Positions 1-7,908 of a DNA stretch of 64,000 nucleotides are shown piece after piece. This stretch comes from Cytophagales bacterium (GTDB lineage: Bacteria > Bacteroidota > Bacteroidia > Cytophagales > Spirosomataceae). Location of the stretch: NCBI GenBank assembly GCA_013298025.1, contig JAAFJE010000014.1, positions 62,001 to 126,000 on the forward strand, given 5' to 3'. The first letter of the stretch is position 1; the number at the start of each line of letters is the position of its first letter. Position numbers and translations under genes: made by a program. The notes under the pieces were generated by a model, which saw only the letters and a list, made by a program, of their open reading frames with translations, was not told where the DNA came from and ran no database searches.

Positions 1-905
1 GTTGGGCCTTTGGGATTGGCTTTGGGGCTTTTTTGGTAATAATCGGGGCGATACAAGTCGCTACACCATTCCCATACATTGCCTTCTAAGTCGTATAGAC
101 CATAGGGATTTTTTGGGAAAGATTTGACTGGTGCGGCGGCTTTAAAACCGTCGTCTGCGGTATTTTTATGAGGAAAAGTTCCTTGGAAAATATTGGCCAT
201 CCATTTGCCCGCAGGCGTAAGGCTATTTCCCCAATAATACTTGGCATTGCTACGTCCTGCTCTTGCGGCAAATTCCCATTCAGCTTCTGTAGGGAGGCGT
301 TTGCCTGCCCATTTGGCATAAGCCAAGGCATCTTCGTAGCTTACTTGTACTACAGGTTCTTGGTCTTTTCCTTCAATAGAGCTTTTAGGACCTGCCGGGT
401 GTCGCCAGTTGGCACCGGCTACATACTGCCACCATTGCTGGTAATTGTCTAACGATACGGCATTGCTTGGCGGTGCAAATACCGCCGAGCCTGCCACTAA
501 TTTATCAAGAGGTACGCCTGGGTAATCGGCTGGATTTAAAGGTCTTTCCGCTACTGTGACATAGTTGGTAGCCTTTACAAAAGCCGCAAACTCGGCGTTG
601 GTTACTTCGTGTTCGTCCATCCAATAACCTTTTACCGTTACAGCATGGATGGGCTGGGCATCGGCAAATTCCTTAGTACCCATTTGAAATGTACCACCAG
701 CAATCCAGACCATACTTTTGTTCGAGCTATTGGCTACTGGTTTTACCGTTTGCATCAACAAAGCTCTTTTAGAAGTAGTAGCTTTGCAACTAGCCTGACA
801 CACAGTGATGGTTTCGGCTTTTTTCTTGGGTGTTTTTTCATGAATGCTATAACCCAATGATACGCCTACGATACTCAATAATACACCTGTTGTAAAAATT
901 TTCAT
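1..905 (-). CDS. Formylglycine-generating enzyme (FGE-sulfatase/SUMF1 family), 3' end beyond window
   Basis: Reading frame on the minus strand starts at the ATG at 905 and stays open to the left edge, so the C-terminus is missing. The first ~20 residues form a signal peptide (MKIFTTGVLLSIVGVSLGYS), followed by a CxxxC pair (C36, C40) and then an FGE-sulfatase domain from about residue 64. Recognisable stretches are WIAGGTFQMGTKEF, WMDEHEVTNAEF, KRLPTEAEWEFAARAG and GLYDLEGNVWEW. The family converts the Cys of a CxPxR motif in sulfatases to formylglycine. It lies 12 bp downstream of the rhodanese-thioredoxin gene and in one operon with a CAPTR-type sulfatase, which is a likely client. The active-site cysteines of the family lie in the missing C-terminal part, so catalytic competence cannot be judged; some relatives are binding or structural proteins such as GldJ/GldK. 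Confidence 0.85.
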   Translation of the reverse strand, partial: MKIFTTGVLLSIVGVSLGYSIHEKTPKKKAETITVCQASCKATTSKRALLMQTVKPVANSSNKSMVWIAGGTFQMGTKEFADAQPIHAVTVKGYWMDEHEVTNAEFAAFVKATNYVTVAERPLNPADYPGVPLDKLVAGSAVFAPPSNAVSLDNYQQWWQYVAGANWRHPAGPKSSIEGKDQEPVVQVSYEDALAYAKWAGKRLPTEAEWEFAARAGRSNAKYYWGNSLTPAGKWMANIFQGTFPHKNTADDGFKAAAPVKSFPKNPYGLYDLEGNVWEWCSDLYRPDYYQKSPKANPKGP

Positions 906-917
906 GTCAAATTTGTA

Positions 918-1640
918 TTACAAAATCTTGCTTAACGCTTGGTTCAACGTTTGTGAAAGTTCTTGTATGCCCGCCTTTTTCAATACTGTTTTTCCATCTT
1001 TGTACAGGATAAGGTAGGGAAACGAACTAACCGTTTTGAGCGAAGCAATCAAGCTTGGATTTTCTTCTAATTCTAATTCAAGAATTGTAAGGTTGTTGCC
1101 ATATTGTTGGCGTAACGTTTCTAAAATAGGTTTTACTTTTTTACAAGCACCACAATATTTAGAACCGATGTCCACAAGTACAATTTTGTTGCTTGCGATA
1201 AGGTCGTCGAAGGCTTGTTTCGATAAGCCGCCTTTGTGGGCTGTCGAAAAAATAGGCTGTCCGCCTCCAACCCAACTGCCAATACCACCTTCCAACTCAT
1301 ATACTTCTGTAAAGCCTTTGCTGCGTAATTCTTTGGCTAAAGCTGCACTTCTGCCGTTACCGATAGAATACACAAAGGTAGGCTTTTGGGGATTAAGTTG
1401 GGCTACAATTTGCGTGTAATTAGTACTTTGTAGATTGATATTGATTGCCTTGGCGATATGGTTTAGTTCAAATTCTTCGGCACTGCGGGCATCTAAAATT
1501 TGAGGATTAGCTTCGGCATTGAGCTTTTGAATAAAAAGCGTCAAAGGCGTGGGTGCAACCTGTTGGGCTATGGCAAGCTTACTACCCAAAAGCAGGCAAG
1601 CAACGAATATTACCCGATAAAAAATAGCAAATTTCTTCAT
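918..1640 (-). CDS. Periplasmic rhodanese-thioredoxin fusion protein
   Basis: 240 aa. A signal peptide (residues 1-25, cleavage near AIAQ) is followed by a rhodanese-like domain (about 38-125) and a thioredoxin-fold domain (about 135-240). The rhodanese active-site loop reads YSIGNGRS: Ser92 stands where active sulfurtransferases have Cys, so the domain is probably catalytically dead or a binding module. The thioredoxin domain has an intact CGAC redox motif (C163, C166) and the cis-Pro region SSFPYL. Spacing is 11 bp from the sulfatase upstream and 12 bp to the FGE gene downstream, so the three are almost surely co-transcribed. I infer a role as periplasmic reductant or redox partner, possibly for FGE, whose Cu-dependent oxygenase chemistry consumes reducing equivalents; this link is not shown by the sequence itself. 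Confidence 0.85.
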   Translation of the reverse strand: MKKFAIFYRVIFVACLLLGSKLAIAQQVAPTPLTLFIQKLNAEANPQILDARSAEEFELNHIAKAININLQSTNYTQIVAQLNPQKPTFVYSIGNGRSAALAKELRSKGFTEVYELEGGIGSWVGGGQPIFSTAHKGGLSKQAFDDLIASNKIVLVDIGSKYCGACKKVKPILETLRQQYGNNLTILELELEENPSLIASLKTVSSFPYLILYKDGKTVLKKAGIQELSQTLNQALSKIL

Positions 1641-1651
1641 GACTTAATGGA

Positions 1652-3307
1652 TTAAAGTGTTTTTTTCTTCACTGGAAGTAAAGGTTGTTGGGGTTTGATT
1701 TTATCGTAATCGACAACCCCGTTTTCCTTGGCCCATTCAACATAAAGGGCTGAAAGCTCATTGACAAGCGAAGGATGCTGGGCAGCGATATTTTGGGTTT
1801 CGCCTCGGTCTTTTTCTAAGTCGTACAATTCCCATTGATAGCTTGGATAAATTGAAACTAGCTTCCATTTGCCCTGACGCACAGCTCTATTGCCAGCACG
1901 TTCCCAGAAAATGGGCTTTTCTCGGTTAATTTCTTCTCCATTAAACAACAAGGGCGTAAGGCTTTTACCTGCAAGCGGATTGATAGCCGTACCATTGTAA
2001 GTTTTAGGATAGGTAGCTCCAGCCACATCATAAACCGTTGGGGCAATGTCAATCAAATGACTCGTGCCTTTGAGCAGTCCGCCGGCTTTAATTTTACCCG
2101 GAAACCAAGCAATAAAGGGCGAACTAATACCTCCTTCATAAGCAAAAGATTTGAACGAACGGAAAGGCGTATTAGACACAAATGCCCAGTTTTTCCCCTG
2201 CGATTCAAACGAACCTGATGTACCAACGGGGCCTTTGTTATTGCCTGCTTTATCGCCCCAATGAGCTACGTCTTCGGCAGGAGCACCGTTGTCTGAAATA
2301 AAAATAATAAGGGTGTTGTCGTCTTTTTTCAATTGCTTCAACGCTTCCAACAAGCGGCCTACGCCTTGGTCGGCACGGTCGAGCATGGCGGCATATACCT
2401 CCATTTTTCGTTGCCACAGTTGTTGTTCGTCATACGTAAGTGCATCCCAAGCTGGCACGTCGCTATCTCTGCTGGCGGCGGCATCTGCTTGTGCCTGCGA
2501 AATAATGCCCAAGGCAACTTGTTTGGCTAGGCGTTCTTGGCGGAGTTGGTCCCAGCCTTTGGCATATTTTCCTTTGTATTTAGCAATGTCTTCGGGCAAT
2601 GCCTGCAAAGGCCAATGGGGTGCTGTAAAGGCTAAATACAGGAAAAATGGCTTATTTTCAGGCGTTTCACGGACAAACTGAATGGCGTGCTTGGTGATTT
2701 CGTCTGTAAAATAGTACGAATCGGCTTGTGGTTTTATGCGTTTGTTGTCTTCTAACAATACCACAGGATAAGGACGACCCAACGGAATGACATCGGCATT
2801 AAAATAGTTGGCACCGCCACCTAAAATACCATAAAATCTATCAAAACCTCTTTGTTTGGGCCATACCAAACTATCGTTTCCTACGTGCCATTTGCCCGAC
2901 AAATACGTGCTGTAGCCTGTTTGTCGGAGTACCTCGCCAAAGGTAAGCGACTCTTTGTTGAGATAGCCTTGGTACGGTGGTAAGCCTAAATTAATATCGA
3001 AATAACCAATGCCTGCTTTGTGTGGATATTGTCCCGTAATCAAAGAAGCCCTTGTTGGGGCACAAATAGAGTTGTTATAAAACTCTTTGAGTCTGATACC
3101 CTCATAAGCCAATTTATCAATATTGGGCGTTTGTATTTCAGAGCCATAAGCTCCTAGGTCGGCGTAGCCCATATCATCGACCATTATTACTACGATATTG
3201 GGTTTACTGGTTTTCTTTTGGGCAAATATGGGCGTAGCAATAGCCCATACTGCTCCGATAAACGCCACTAATTTTATTTTCTTGTAATATTCTTGAAACA
3301 TACTCAT
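1652..3307 (-). CDS. Exported sulfatase (arylsulfatase, alkaline-phosphatase superfamily)
   Basis: 551 aa. The signal peptide ends near residue 30 (PIFAQ). The catalytic core starts with PNIVVIMVDDMGYAD, giving the metal-binding Asp pair D44/D45, and the formylglycine signature C82-A-P-T-R86 is followed by ASLITGQYPHKAG. This marks a Cys-type sulfatase needing FGE maturation. Other conserved parts are the SGKWHVG block and the ISDNGAP metal-site motif. It hydrolyses a sulfate ester; the natural substrate is unknown, and polysaccharide or small-molecule sulfates are both possible. First gene of the sulfatase / rhodanese-thioredoxin / FGE operon. Met1 and Met3 are both possible starts. Function class is certain, substrate is not. 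Confidence 0.95.
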   Translation of the reverse strand: MSMFQEYYKKIKLVAFIGAVWAIATPIFAQKKTSKPNIVVIMVDDMGYADLGAYGSEIQTPNIDKLAYEGIRLKEFYNNSICAPTRASLITGQYPHKAGIGYFDINLGLPPYQGYLNKESLTFGEVLRQTGYSTYLSGKWHVGNDSLVWPKQRGFDRFYGILGGGANYFNADVIPLGRPYPVVLLEDNKRIKPQADSYYFTDEITKHAIQFVRETPENKPFFLYLAFTAPHWPLQALPEDIAKYKGKYAKGWDQLRQERLAKQVALGIISQAQADAAASRDSDVPAWDALTYDEQQLWQRKMEVYAAMLDRADQGVGRLLEALKQLKKDDNTLIIFISDNGAPAEDVAHWGDKAGNNKGPVGTSGSFESQGKNWAFVSNTPFRSFKSFAYEGGISSPFIAWFPGKIKAGGLLKGTSHLIDIAPTVYDVAGATYPKTYNGTAINPLAGKSLTPLLFNGEEINREKPIFWERAGNRAVRQGKWKLVSIYPSYQWELYDLEKDRGETQNIAAQHPSLVNELSALYVEWAKENGVVDYDKIKPQQPLLPVKKKTL

Positions 3308-3441
3308 TGGGTTAAATCGCTTCCTTTAGTACTAATGCAGCGTTGAGCATTTTAAGCTGAGAATTAAATGTAAATAACTGAAATTAAAACATTTAATCCA
3401 CAGCCTACTCATCCACTAAATCACTCAATAGTTGAGTTACC

Positions 3442-4356
3442 TCAGTAGGCATGATACTCGGCTTTTTCAAAAAGAGGCTGCAAAGCTTCTACTTCGTCTT
3501 CTACTTCTGGCCCACCTTTCGAGAGTTCGCTGCCTTCTTTTTTAGATTTGAAAATTGGCCATAAAAATTGAGCATACCATTCTTCTTCTTTGTAATTTTT
3601 GATACCGTAGCCAGCCGGATACTGACGTGTAATGAGTGCCGTTCCGAAAATAATATCCCATAAAAAGAACATATTGCCAAAATTACCTTTGTAATAGCCT
3701 ACGCCATCGTCAGCCGAATCGGCATGATGTGCGTGGTGGGTAGCTGGTGTCGAAATGGTTCTTTCTAAAACCCATGCAATTGGATTCAGCCATTTGATTT
3801 CATAGAACGGTTTATCCCATTTGATACTCGAATGGGCCAATAAGGTAATGAGCGATTTCAAACCTTTAACAAACAAAGCTGGATACCCCAAGCCTACATA
3901 TACCAACACGGTCGTCAGATAGGTTTGTGAAAAGAAAATGGTATAAATGATGTTTTGTCTCGAAGCCATAGCCATACCCATATACGGAGCAGAGTGATGG
4001 GTACGGTGAAATCGCCATAAAAAAGGTACTTGGTGATGCAAACGATGGTACCAATATTGAGTCAAATCATCGTAAATGGCAATGATTAAAGCACCAAAAG
4101 CGAAAGGTATCCATGTCAAGCTGTCTTTTGCTGCTGGAATAACCAAGGGTAAAAAGGTTACACCAACATACGCTACCAAAGGCTTTATCACTAATTTGGG
4201 CAACGTAAAACAAGCAATATCAAGCAACTTTTCGTTGGTATTCCATTTCTTGCCGTAAAGTCCCAACGAAAACTCGGCGATGCCTAAGATAAAGGTAAGC
4301 GTTACAAGTCCCCAACCGTTGAGGTTTTTGAATATATCTTCTATCAAATGTACCAT
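3442..4356 (-). CDS. Fatty acid hydroxylase / sterol desaturase family membrane protein
   Basis: 304 aa integral membrane protein. The family's histidine clusters are intact: HRLHH, HRTHH and HHAHH, arranged as the usual di-iron ligand set around hydrophobic segments. The family hydroxylates or desaturates lipids (sphingolipid or fatty acid C-H bonds) or sterol-like substrates. The C-terminal ~50 residues are acidic and cytosolic in character. It is the last gene of a four-gene minus-strand group that starts with a PstS-like binding protein and contains two tiny membrane proteins; the gap to the nearest of these is 117 bp. Family assignment is safe; substrate is unknown. Confidence 0.9.
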   Translation of the reverse strand: MVHLIEDIFKNLNGWGLVTLTFILGIAEFSLGLYGKKWNTNEKLLDIACFTLPKLVIKPLVAYVGVTFLPLVIPAAKDSLTWIPFAFGALIIAIYDDLTQYWYHRLHHQVPFLWRFHRTHHSAPYMGMAMASRQNIIYTIFFSQTYLTTVLVYVGLGYPALFVKGLKSLITLLAHSSIKWDKPFYEIKWLNPIAWVLERTISTPATHHAHHADSADDGVGYYKGNFGNMFFLWDIIFGTALITRQYPAGYGIKNYKEEEWYAQFLWPIFKSKKEGSELSKGGPEVEDEVEALQPLFEKAEYHAY

Positions 4357-4473
4357 TTTTTGTATTAAATTTTTGAGTTAAATAAGATTCCATTCATGAC
4401 TGCATTGACTTCACTCATAGCATGAATTTTTGACAAGTCATGCCATGAAGCTAAAAATCTTTCAGTGACATGA

Positions 4474-4638
4474 CTATTCTCTAGCAGAGGTTTGTACAGC
4501 TTTTTGGTGGTTTTGCCAAGGTTTTTCGCCTTTGTAGGCAAACCAACCCAACAGCAACAACACAGGAAGTGCATAGATAAACAGACTGATAAGGGCATCT
4601 CTCAGGATGCGTTTTTTTAATGAAATTTCTAGTGCCAT
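4474..4638 (-). CDS. Small single-pass membrane protein, 54 aa
   Basis: Minus-strand frame with ATG at 4638 and TAG at 4474. The protein has a basic N-terminus (EISLKKRILRD), one strong hydrophobic helix at about residues 15-34 (ALISLFIYALPVLLLLGWF) and a short polar tail (YKGEKPWQNHQ). The charge pattern fits an N-in/C-out topology. It sits 12 bp after the 38-aa membrane protein gene and upstream of the fatty acid hydroxylase. I do not recognise the family. The other minus-strand frames over this DNA give Cys-rich, atypical peptides, whereas this frame has ordinary codon use for this genome and a coherent membrane-protein design. Confidence 0.65.
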   Translation of the reverse strand: MALEISLKKRILRDALISLFIYALPVLLLLGWFAYKGEKPWQNHQKAVQTSARE

Positions 4639-4650
4639 TGTTTACAAAAG

Positions 4651-4767
4651 TTAATGTAAAATATGCTGCAATGCCCAAATGCCAGTACCTAAAACCACCA
4701 AAGGAATCAAAAAAACAGCAATGCTAATCAGAATTTTTTTGGTTAAAACAACAATGTCTTGTGCCAT
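4651..4767 (-). CDS. Tiny single-pass membrane protein, 38 aa
   Basis: Minus-strand frame with ATG at 4767 and TAA at 4651. A short start (MAQDIVVLTKK) is followed by one hydrophobic helix at about residues 12-32 (ILISIAVFLIPLVVLGTG) and a short end (IWALQHILH). It lies 41 bp after the PstS-like gene and 12 bp before the 54-aa membrane protein gene, all on one strand, which supports co-expression. Size and design resemble small subunits of membrane complexes (as CydX is for a cytochrome bd oxidase), but no sequence match is claimed. Function unknown. Confidence 0.6.
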   Translation of the reverse strand: MAQDIVVLTKKILISIAVFLIPLVVLGTGIWALQHILH

Positions 4768-4808
4768 AATGAATCAAAATAATAAGGTTTGTACTCAGCA
4801 GCGAACTG

Positions 4809-5729
4809 CTATTTGTTGGTTGCACGTTTGGCATCAATAGAAGCCCGTTGGGTGGTAATTTCGCCTACTTCTAAAAAGCCTAATGCTTGGTTGTAGCTTT
4901 GTCCTTCTTTGTGTATCCATTGAACAAAACTTTGAAAGGCTTCATTGTCTTGTTGACCGTTTACCACAAAATAGACTTTTTCTACTGGTAATGACTGAAC
5001 ATTGGGATTTTTGGCCAAATAACCCAACAATACATCTAAGTTTTGGTAAATTTGTTCGTCTTTGTCGAGTTTGCCATTTTCGTTGAGGTCTATAGGCAAC
5101 ACGGTCAAGCCTTTGGCGATATTTCTCGACTGAACGTCATAGATATACCCCAAGTTATTATACGTAATTCCCAAAGAATCTCTCTTGATGGCTTCAATCA
5201 AGTGTTTGTCGTCGCCAGTGATGCCCTTGCCCACGATGTCGTCGGGTTGGCTTCCCAAGTAATTAGCAAACGTAATAGACGAGCAAACTTTTGCCGAACG
5301 GGTATAAATTTGGTAAGGAGCTTCGGGCTTTTTATCGTCAAGCGATTCTTCAGGGTCTTCTAAAAAGAGCTTCTTTAATTCTTCTGGCTTGATGCCTTTT
5401 TTCTGCAACTTCAAAGCCAAAGGACTTTGCTGGCTTGCTACTGGCAACAAAGCATAGCGGCTTACAGGAATAGCCACCTCGTTTTCTTTCAATCCTGCTT
5501 TATACACATCATACGAAGCAATGCGAACATTGGCTTTATCGACACCTTCTTGACCTTTGTCAAGCAATTTGATAGATACTTCTGGATGTACTTTTTGGTA
5601 GCCAGCAATCCATTTTTCAATCAAAGGATAAGTAAATTTTGTGCCTGTAATAACAATACTATTTTTAGTTTGTGCTTGGCTTGCCAACAAGCTCAAGCTT
5701 GCTAAAACAGATAAGACGATTTTCTTCAT
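4809..5729 (-). CDS. PstS-like periplasmic substrate-binding protein
   Basis: 306 aa with a signal peptide (residues 1-19, ending ASQAQ). The start SIVITGTKFTYPLIEKWIAGYQKVHPE is typical of PstS-like (PBP_like) phosphate or anion binding proteins, and the middle contains the domain-swap region with YTRSAKVCSS and GITGDDKHLIEAIKRD. An insert at about residues 219-230 reads DLNENGKLDKDE, a textbook EF-hand-type calcium loop. No pstC/A/B permease genes are nearby, so this may be a stand-alone binding or sensory protein rather than a transporter part. Downstream on the same strand are two tiny membrane proteins and a lipid hydroxylase. Confidence 0.75.
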   Translation of the reverse strand: MKKIVLSVLASLSLLASQAQTKNSIVITGTKFTYPLIEKWIAGYQKVHPEVSIKLLDKGQEGVDKANVRIASYDVYKAGLKENEVAIPVSRYALLPVASQQSPLALKLQKKGIKPEELKKLFLEDPEESLDDKKPEAPYQIYTRSAKVCSSITFANYLGSQPDDIVGKGITGDDKHLIEAIKRDSLGITYNNLGYIYDVQSRNIAKGLTVLPIDLNENGKLDKDEQIYQNLDVLLGYLAKNPNVQSLPVEKVYFVVNGQQDNEAFQSFVQWIHKEGQSYNQALGFLEVGEITTQRASIDAKRATNK

Positions 5730-5789
5730 GACAATAAGTATTTAATGTACAGTTGTTTAGCATTATAATACAATAAAATTCCTTAAAAA

Positions 5790-6215
5790 CGAGAGGCGTG
5801 CTGTTTATCCTAGGACAGTCCGCCTACGTTGCATACTGTCAACCACCGACAAGTATTCAATCGTAGGCCAGACCGTCGTAAGATAGGTTTACGGTAAGCA
5901 CGATAGCAGGGCATAGTGCATAAGACTACACACTTATAATATGTTTAAGACATGGAGATAGCTGACGTTTCGGTACAACATCGTTCAAACGATGTGCTTG
6001 TCAAGAAAGACAAATCAACCACCTGTTTTGTCTGCAAAGAAGATACTTTCGACATGGTTATATTGCGATTATAAAGTTTGTTTAAACACCATATTGAGCC
6101 GTCCTAGGCTGTTCAGTGCAAGGGATTTTACCTTTTTGAACGAGCATAGTTGTGCAATACGCGCTTTGGTAAGATTAAAAATCATCGGTCGTAGGTGGTT
6201 ACGAGTATAACGATT
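5790..6215. other. Unexplained intergenic region with hairpins and non-AT-rich composition
   Basis: This part of the 5730-6414 gap has near-genic base composition, unlike the AT-rich spacers elsewhere. A long imperfect hairpin spans 5823-5867: CCTACG/CGTAGG, TTG/CAA, ATACT/AGTAT and GTC/GAC pair around AACCACC. A 7-bp hairpin lies at 5978-5995 (ACATCGT-TCAA-ACGATGT). CCTAGGAC (5809-5816) can pair with GTCCTAGG (6101-6108) and would close a domain of about 300 nt. On the minus strand a 38-codon basic peptide can be read from the ATG near 6185 to the TAA near 6070, so a decayed gene is also possible. No known RNA hallmark was found. Flanks 5730-5789 and 6216-6414 are plain AT-rich DNA. Confidence 0.35.
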
Positions 6216-6414
6216 TACTAATCTATATAATCTATAGACAAAATTATAAACTAAATTTCAAATAACAATAGCTTGAGAGAAAAATATAGTACAAAAAGGC
6301 TATTTTCATAAAAAAACACTATTTATGATTACAAAAATCATATTATATATGATAAAGGGCTCTATAGTAGAGATTTATGCAATAGTTTTTTGGTAAATTT
6401 TTGGTAGAATAAAA

Positions 6415-7287
6415 ATGAGTAACGTTCTTCAAGGTATGAAATGGATTACGAGAGAAAAACCCAAAATAGACCGCATTGCTTGTCCTTGGCTCATCAAAAA
6501 ATTTATTGATACCGAAGCCATATTTTATTACGTACCTTTTGACCAAGTGATGCCCCAAGCCGAATTGCTGGGGGCTGTTCCTTTTGATATACCAGCGGTA
6601 GAGCTTTCTCACAAAGGCGACAAATGCACTTTTGATGCACTTTTGGAAAAGTATCAACTCAACGACCCTGCCTTGGCTACTATGGCCGTAATTGTGCGGG
6701 CAGCCGATACCGACCGCCATGAGCTGTCGGAACAAGCGGCTGGTTTATGGGCTATTTCGGCAGGTCTGGCGTATAATTACCCAGACGACCAAGCGTTGCT
6801 GGCACAAGGCATGATTTTGTACGATGCCTTGTATAGTTGGGCAAAATACCTACAAGGACAAAAGCATTTGCAAAGCCCATTTGAGGGGCTTTTGGTGACA
6901 GTTTTCAAAGAAGTTATCAAAGAACATCGGAAAATACCTAGTTGGGTTCATGAACTAAAAGACATCTTACAAGACCAAATAGACACGCATCTTGCCTTGA
7001 GCTTGAAAGAAGTTTCTGAAACCTTGGCGATTCATCCAGCGTATCTTTCAAGAGAATTTGCCAAGTATTTTGAAAACCTCAGTTACGGCGAATACATTCG
7101 GAAATTACGGGTAGAAAAAGCCATAGAACTACTCGAAACAAGCCAATACTCTTTAACAGAAATTGCCTATTTTACAGGATTTTCAGACCAAAGCCATTTT
7201 ACAAGGATATTTAAAAAATTTACGGGCTATAGCCCTTCTTTGTATAAAAAAATGTTGAAGAAAGGTAAAATAGATACCAAAAGTTAA
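6415..7287 (+). CDS. ChrB-domain / AraC-type HTH fusion regulator
   Basis: 290 aa. Residues ~8-170 match the chromate-resistance ChrB C-terminal domain (KWITREKPKIDRIACPWLI at the start, VRAADTDRHE and FEGLLVTVFK later). Residues ~185-282 form an AraC-type double helix-turn-helix (LSLKEVSETLAIHPAYLSREF and the signature YSLTEIAYFTGFSDQSHFTRIFKK). ChrB proteins regulate or assist chromate resistance, and here the domain probably serves as a ligand or redox sensor for the DNA-binding part. No chrA transporter gene is present; the next gene is a small barrel-like protein 55 bp downstream. Met8 (6436) directly precedes the conserved ChrB motif and is an alternative start. Confidence 0.85.
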   Translation: MSNVLQGMKWITREKPKIDRIACPWLIKKFIDTEAIFYYVPFDQVMPQAELLGAVPFDIPAVELSHKGDKCTFDALLEKYQLNDPALATMAVIVRAADTDRHELSEQAAGLWAISAGLAYNYPDDQALLAQGMILYDALYSWAKYLQGQKHLQSPFEGLLVTVFKEVIKEHRKIPSWVHELKDILQDQIDTHLALSLKEVSETLAIHPAYLSREFAKYFENLSYGEYIRKLRVEKAIELLETSQYSLTEIAYFTGFSDQSHFTRIFKKFTGYSPSLYKKMLKKGKIDTKS

Positions 7288-7342
7288 AAATATCCTATTT
7301 TGCTATACCTTTCCAGTAGAATTTTGTCTAAAAAACGACAAA

Positions 7343-7849
7343 ATGAAACACTTTTTCTTATCATGTATCAGCTTGTGCTTGTGTGCCTTTTGCACTTTTT
7401 CGTCACAAGCCCAAGAAAGCTACCCCAAAATAGCAGGTTATATAGGATTGCTACATCCGATTGTCAGTACCAGTGCAGAAGGCACAAACTATAATTTTAG
7501 CAATTCGTATGTAGTTGGAATGCCCACAGGCATCAATATCCTGAAAAGCGACCACATAGGCTTTAGCATAGAATGCGTACCTTTTATTCGTTCGGAAGGG
7601 AGTGTGGCAAAGATGAACAATTTTTTGTTTCATCCCGGTGTGATGTTTCGCTTGAAACATGGCGTTACCATCGTGACGAGAGCGGCATTTGAAACATCGG
7701 GGCGTTTTGGGTTTACGCCCGTACTCAATAAAGTAGTGAAAAAAAACAAAACCAGTAACTACTTTGTAGCCATCCCTTTACCCGTGCGTTTTGGCAACGA
7801 CCATGCAGCGTCGTGGGGAATTGGCTTTCAATTTGGCGTAGGATTTTAG
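7343..7849 (+). CDS. Small outer-membrane beta-barrel-like protein
   Basis: 168 aa. A signal peptide (residues 1-23, SSQAQ) is followed by alternating hydrophobic/polar strands (GYIGLLHPIV, YVVGMPTGINIL, IGFSIECVPFIR, NNFLFHPGVMFRL, GVTIVTRAAFET, YFVAIPLPVRFG) and ends with GFQFGVGF, a terminal Phe as in many outer-membrane barrels. Probably an 8-strand Omp-like protein. It follows the ChrB-AraC regulator by 55 bp and may be its target or co-transcribed. An overlapping frame starting at 7300 is a shadow. Specific function unknown. Confidence 0.7.
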   Translation: MKHFFLSCISLCLCAFCTFSSQAQESYPKIAGYIGLLHPIVSTSAEGTNYNFSNSYVVGMPTGINILKSDHIGFSIECVPFIRSEGSVAKMNNFLFHPGVMFRLKHGVTIVTRAAFETSGRFGFTPVLNKVVKKNKTSNYFVAIPLPVRFGNDHAASWGIGFQFGVGF

Positions 7850-7855
7850 CTATCT

Positions 7856-7905
7856 ACAGGTGATTGTTGTGAGGAAAATTTTACTATGAAACAATCACCT
7901 GTTTT
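7856..7905. terminator. Bidirectional Rho-independent terminator
   Basis: A perfect 13-bp inverted repeat, ACAGGTGATTGTT (7856-7868) and AACAATCACCTGT (7890-7902), is followed by TTTT. It lies between the convergent barrel gene and cysE and can serve both strands. Confidence 0.8.
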
Positions 7906-7908
7906 GGT

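Noticed and set aside
4365-4678. Two longer minus-strand frames (77 and 65 codons) over the small membrane protein genes
   Set aside because: They encode Cys-rich, incoherent peptides and overlap the 54-codon frame, which has a proper membrane-protein layout.
5790-6215. RNase P RNA, tmRNA or SRP RNA
   Set aside because: None of the expected signatures is present: no GAGGAAAGTCC-type segment, no tRNA-like end or tag frame, no SRP tetraloop core.
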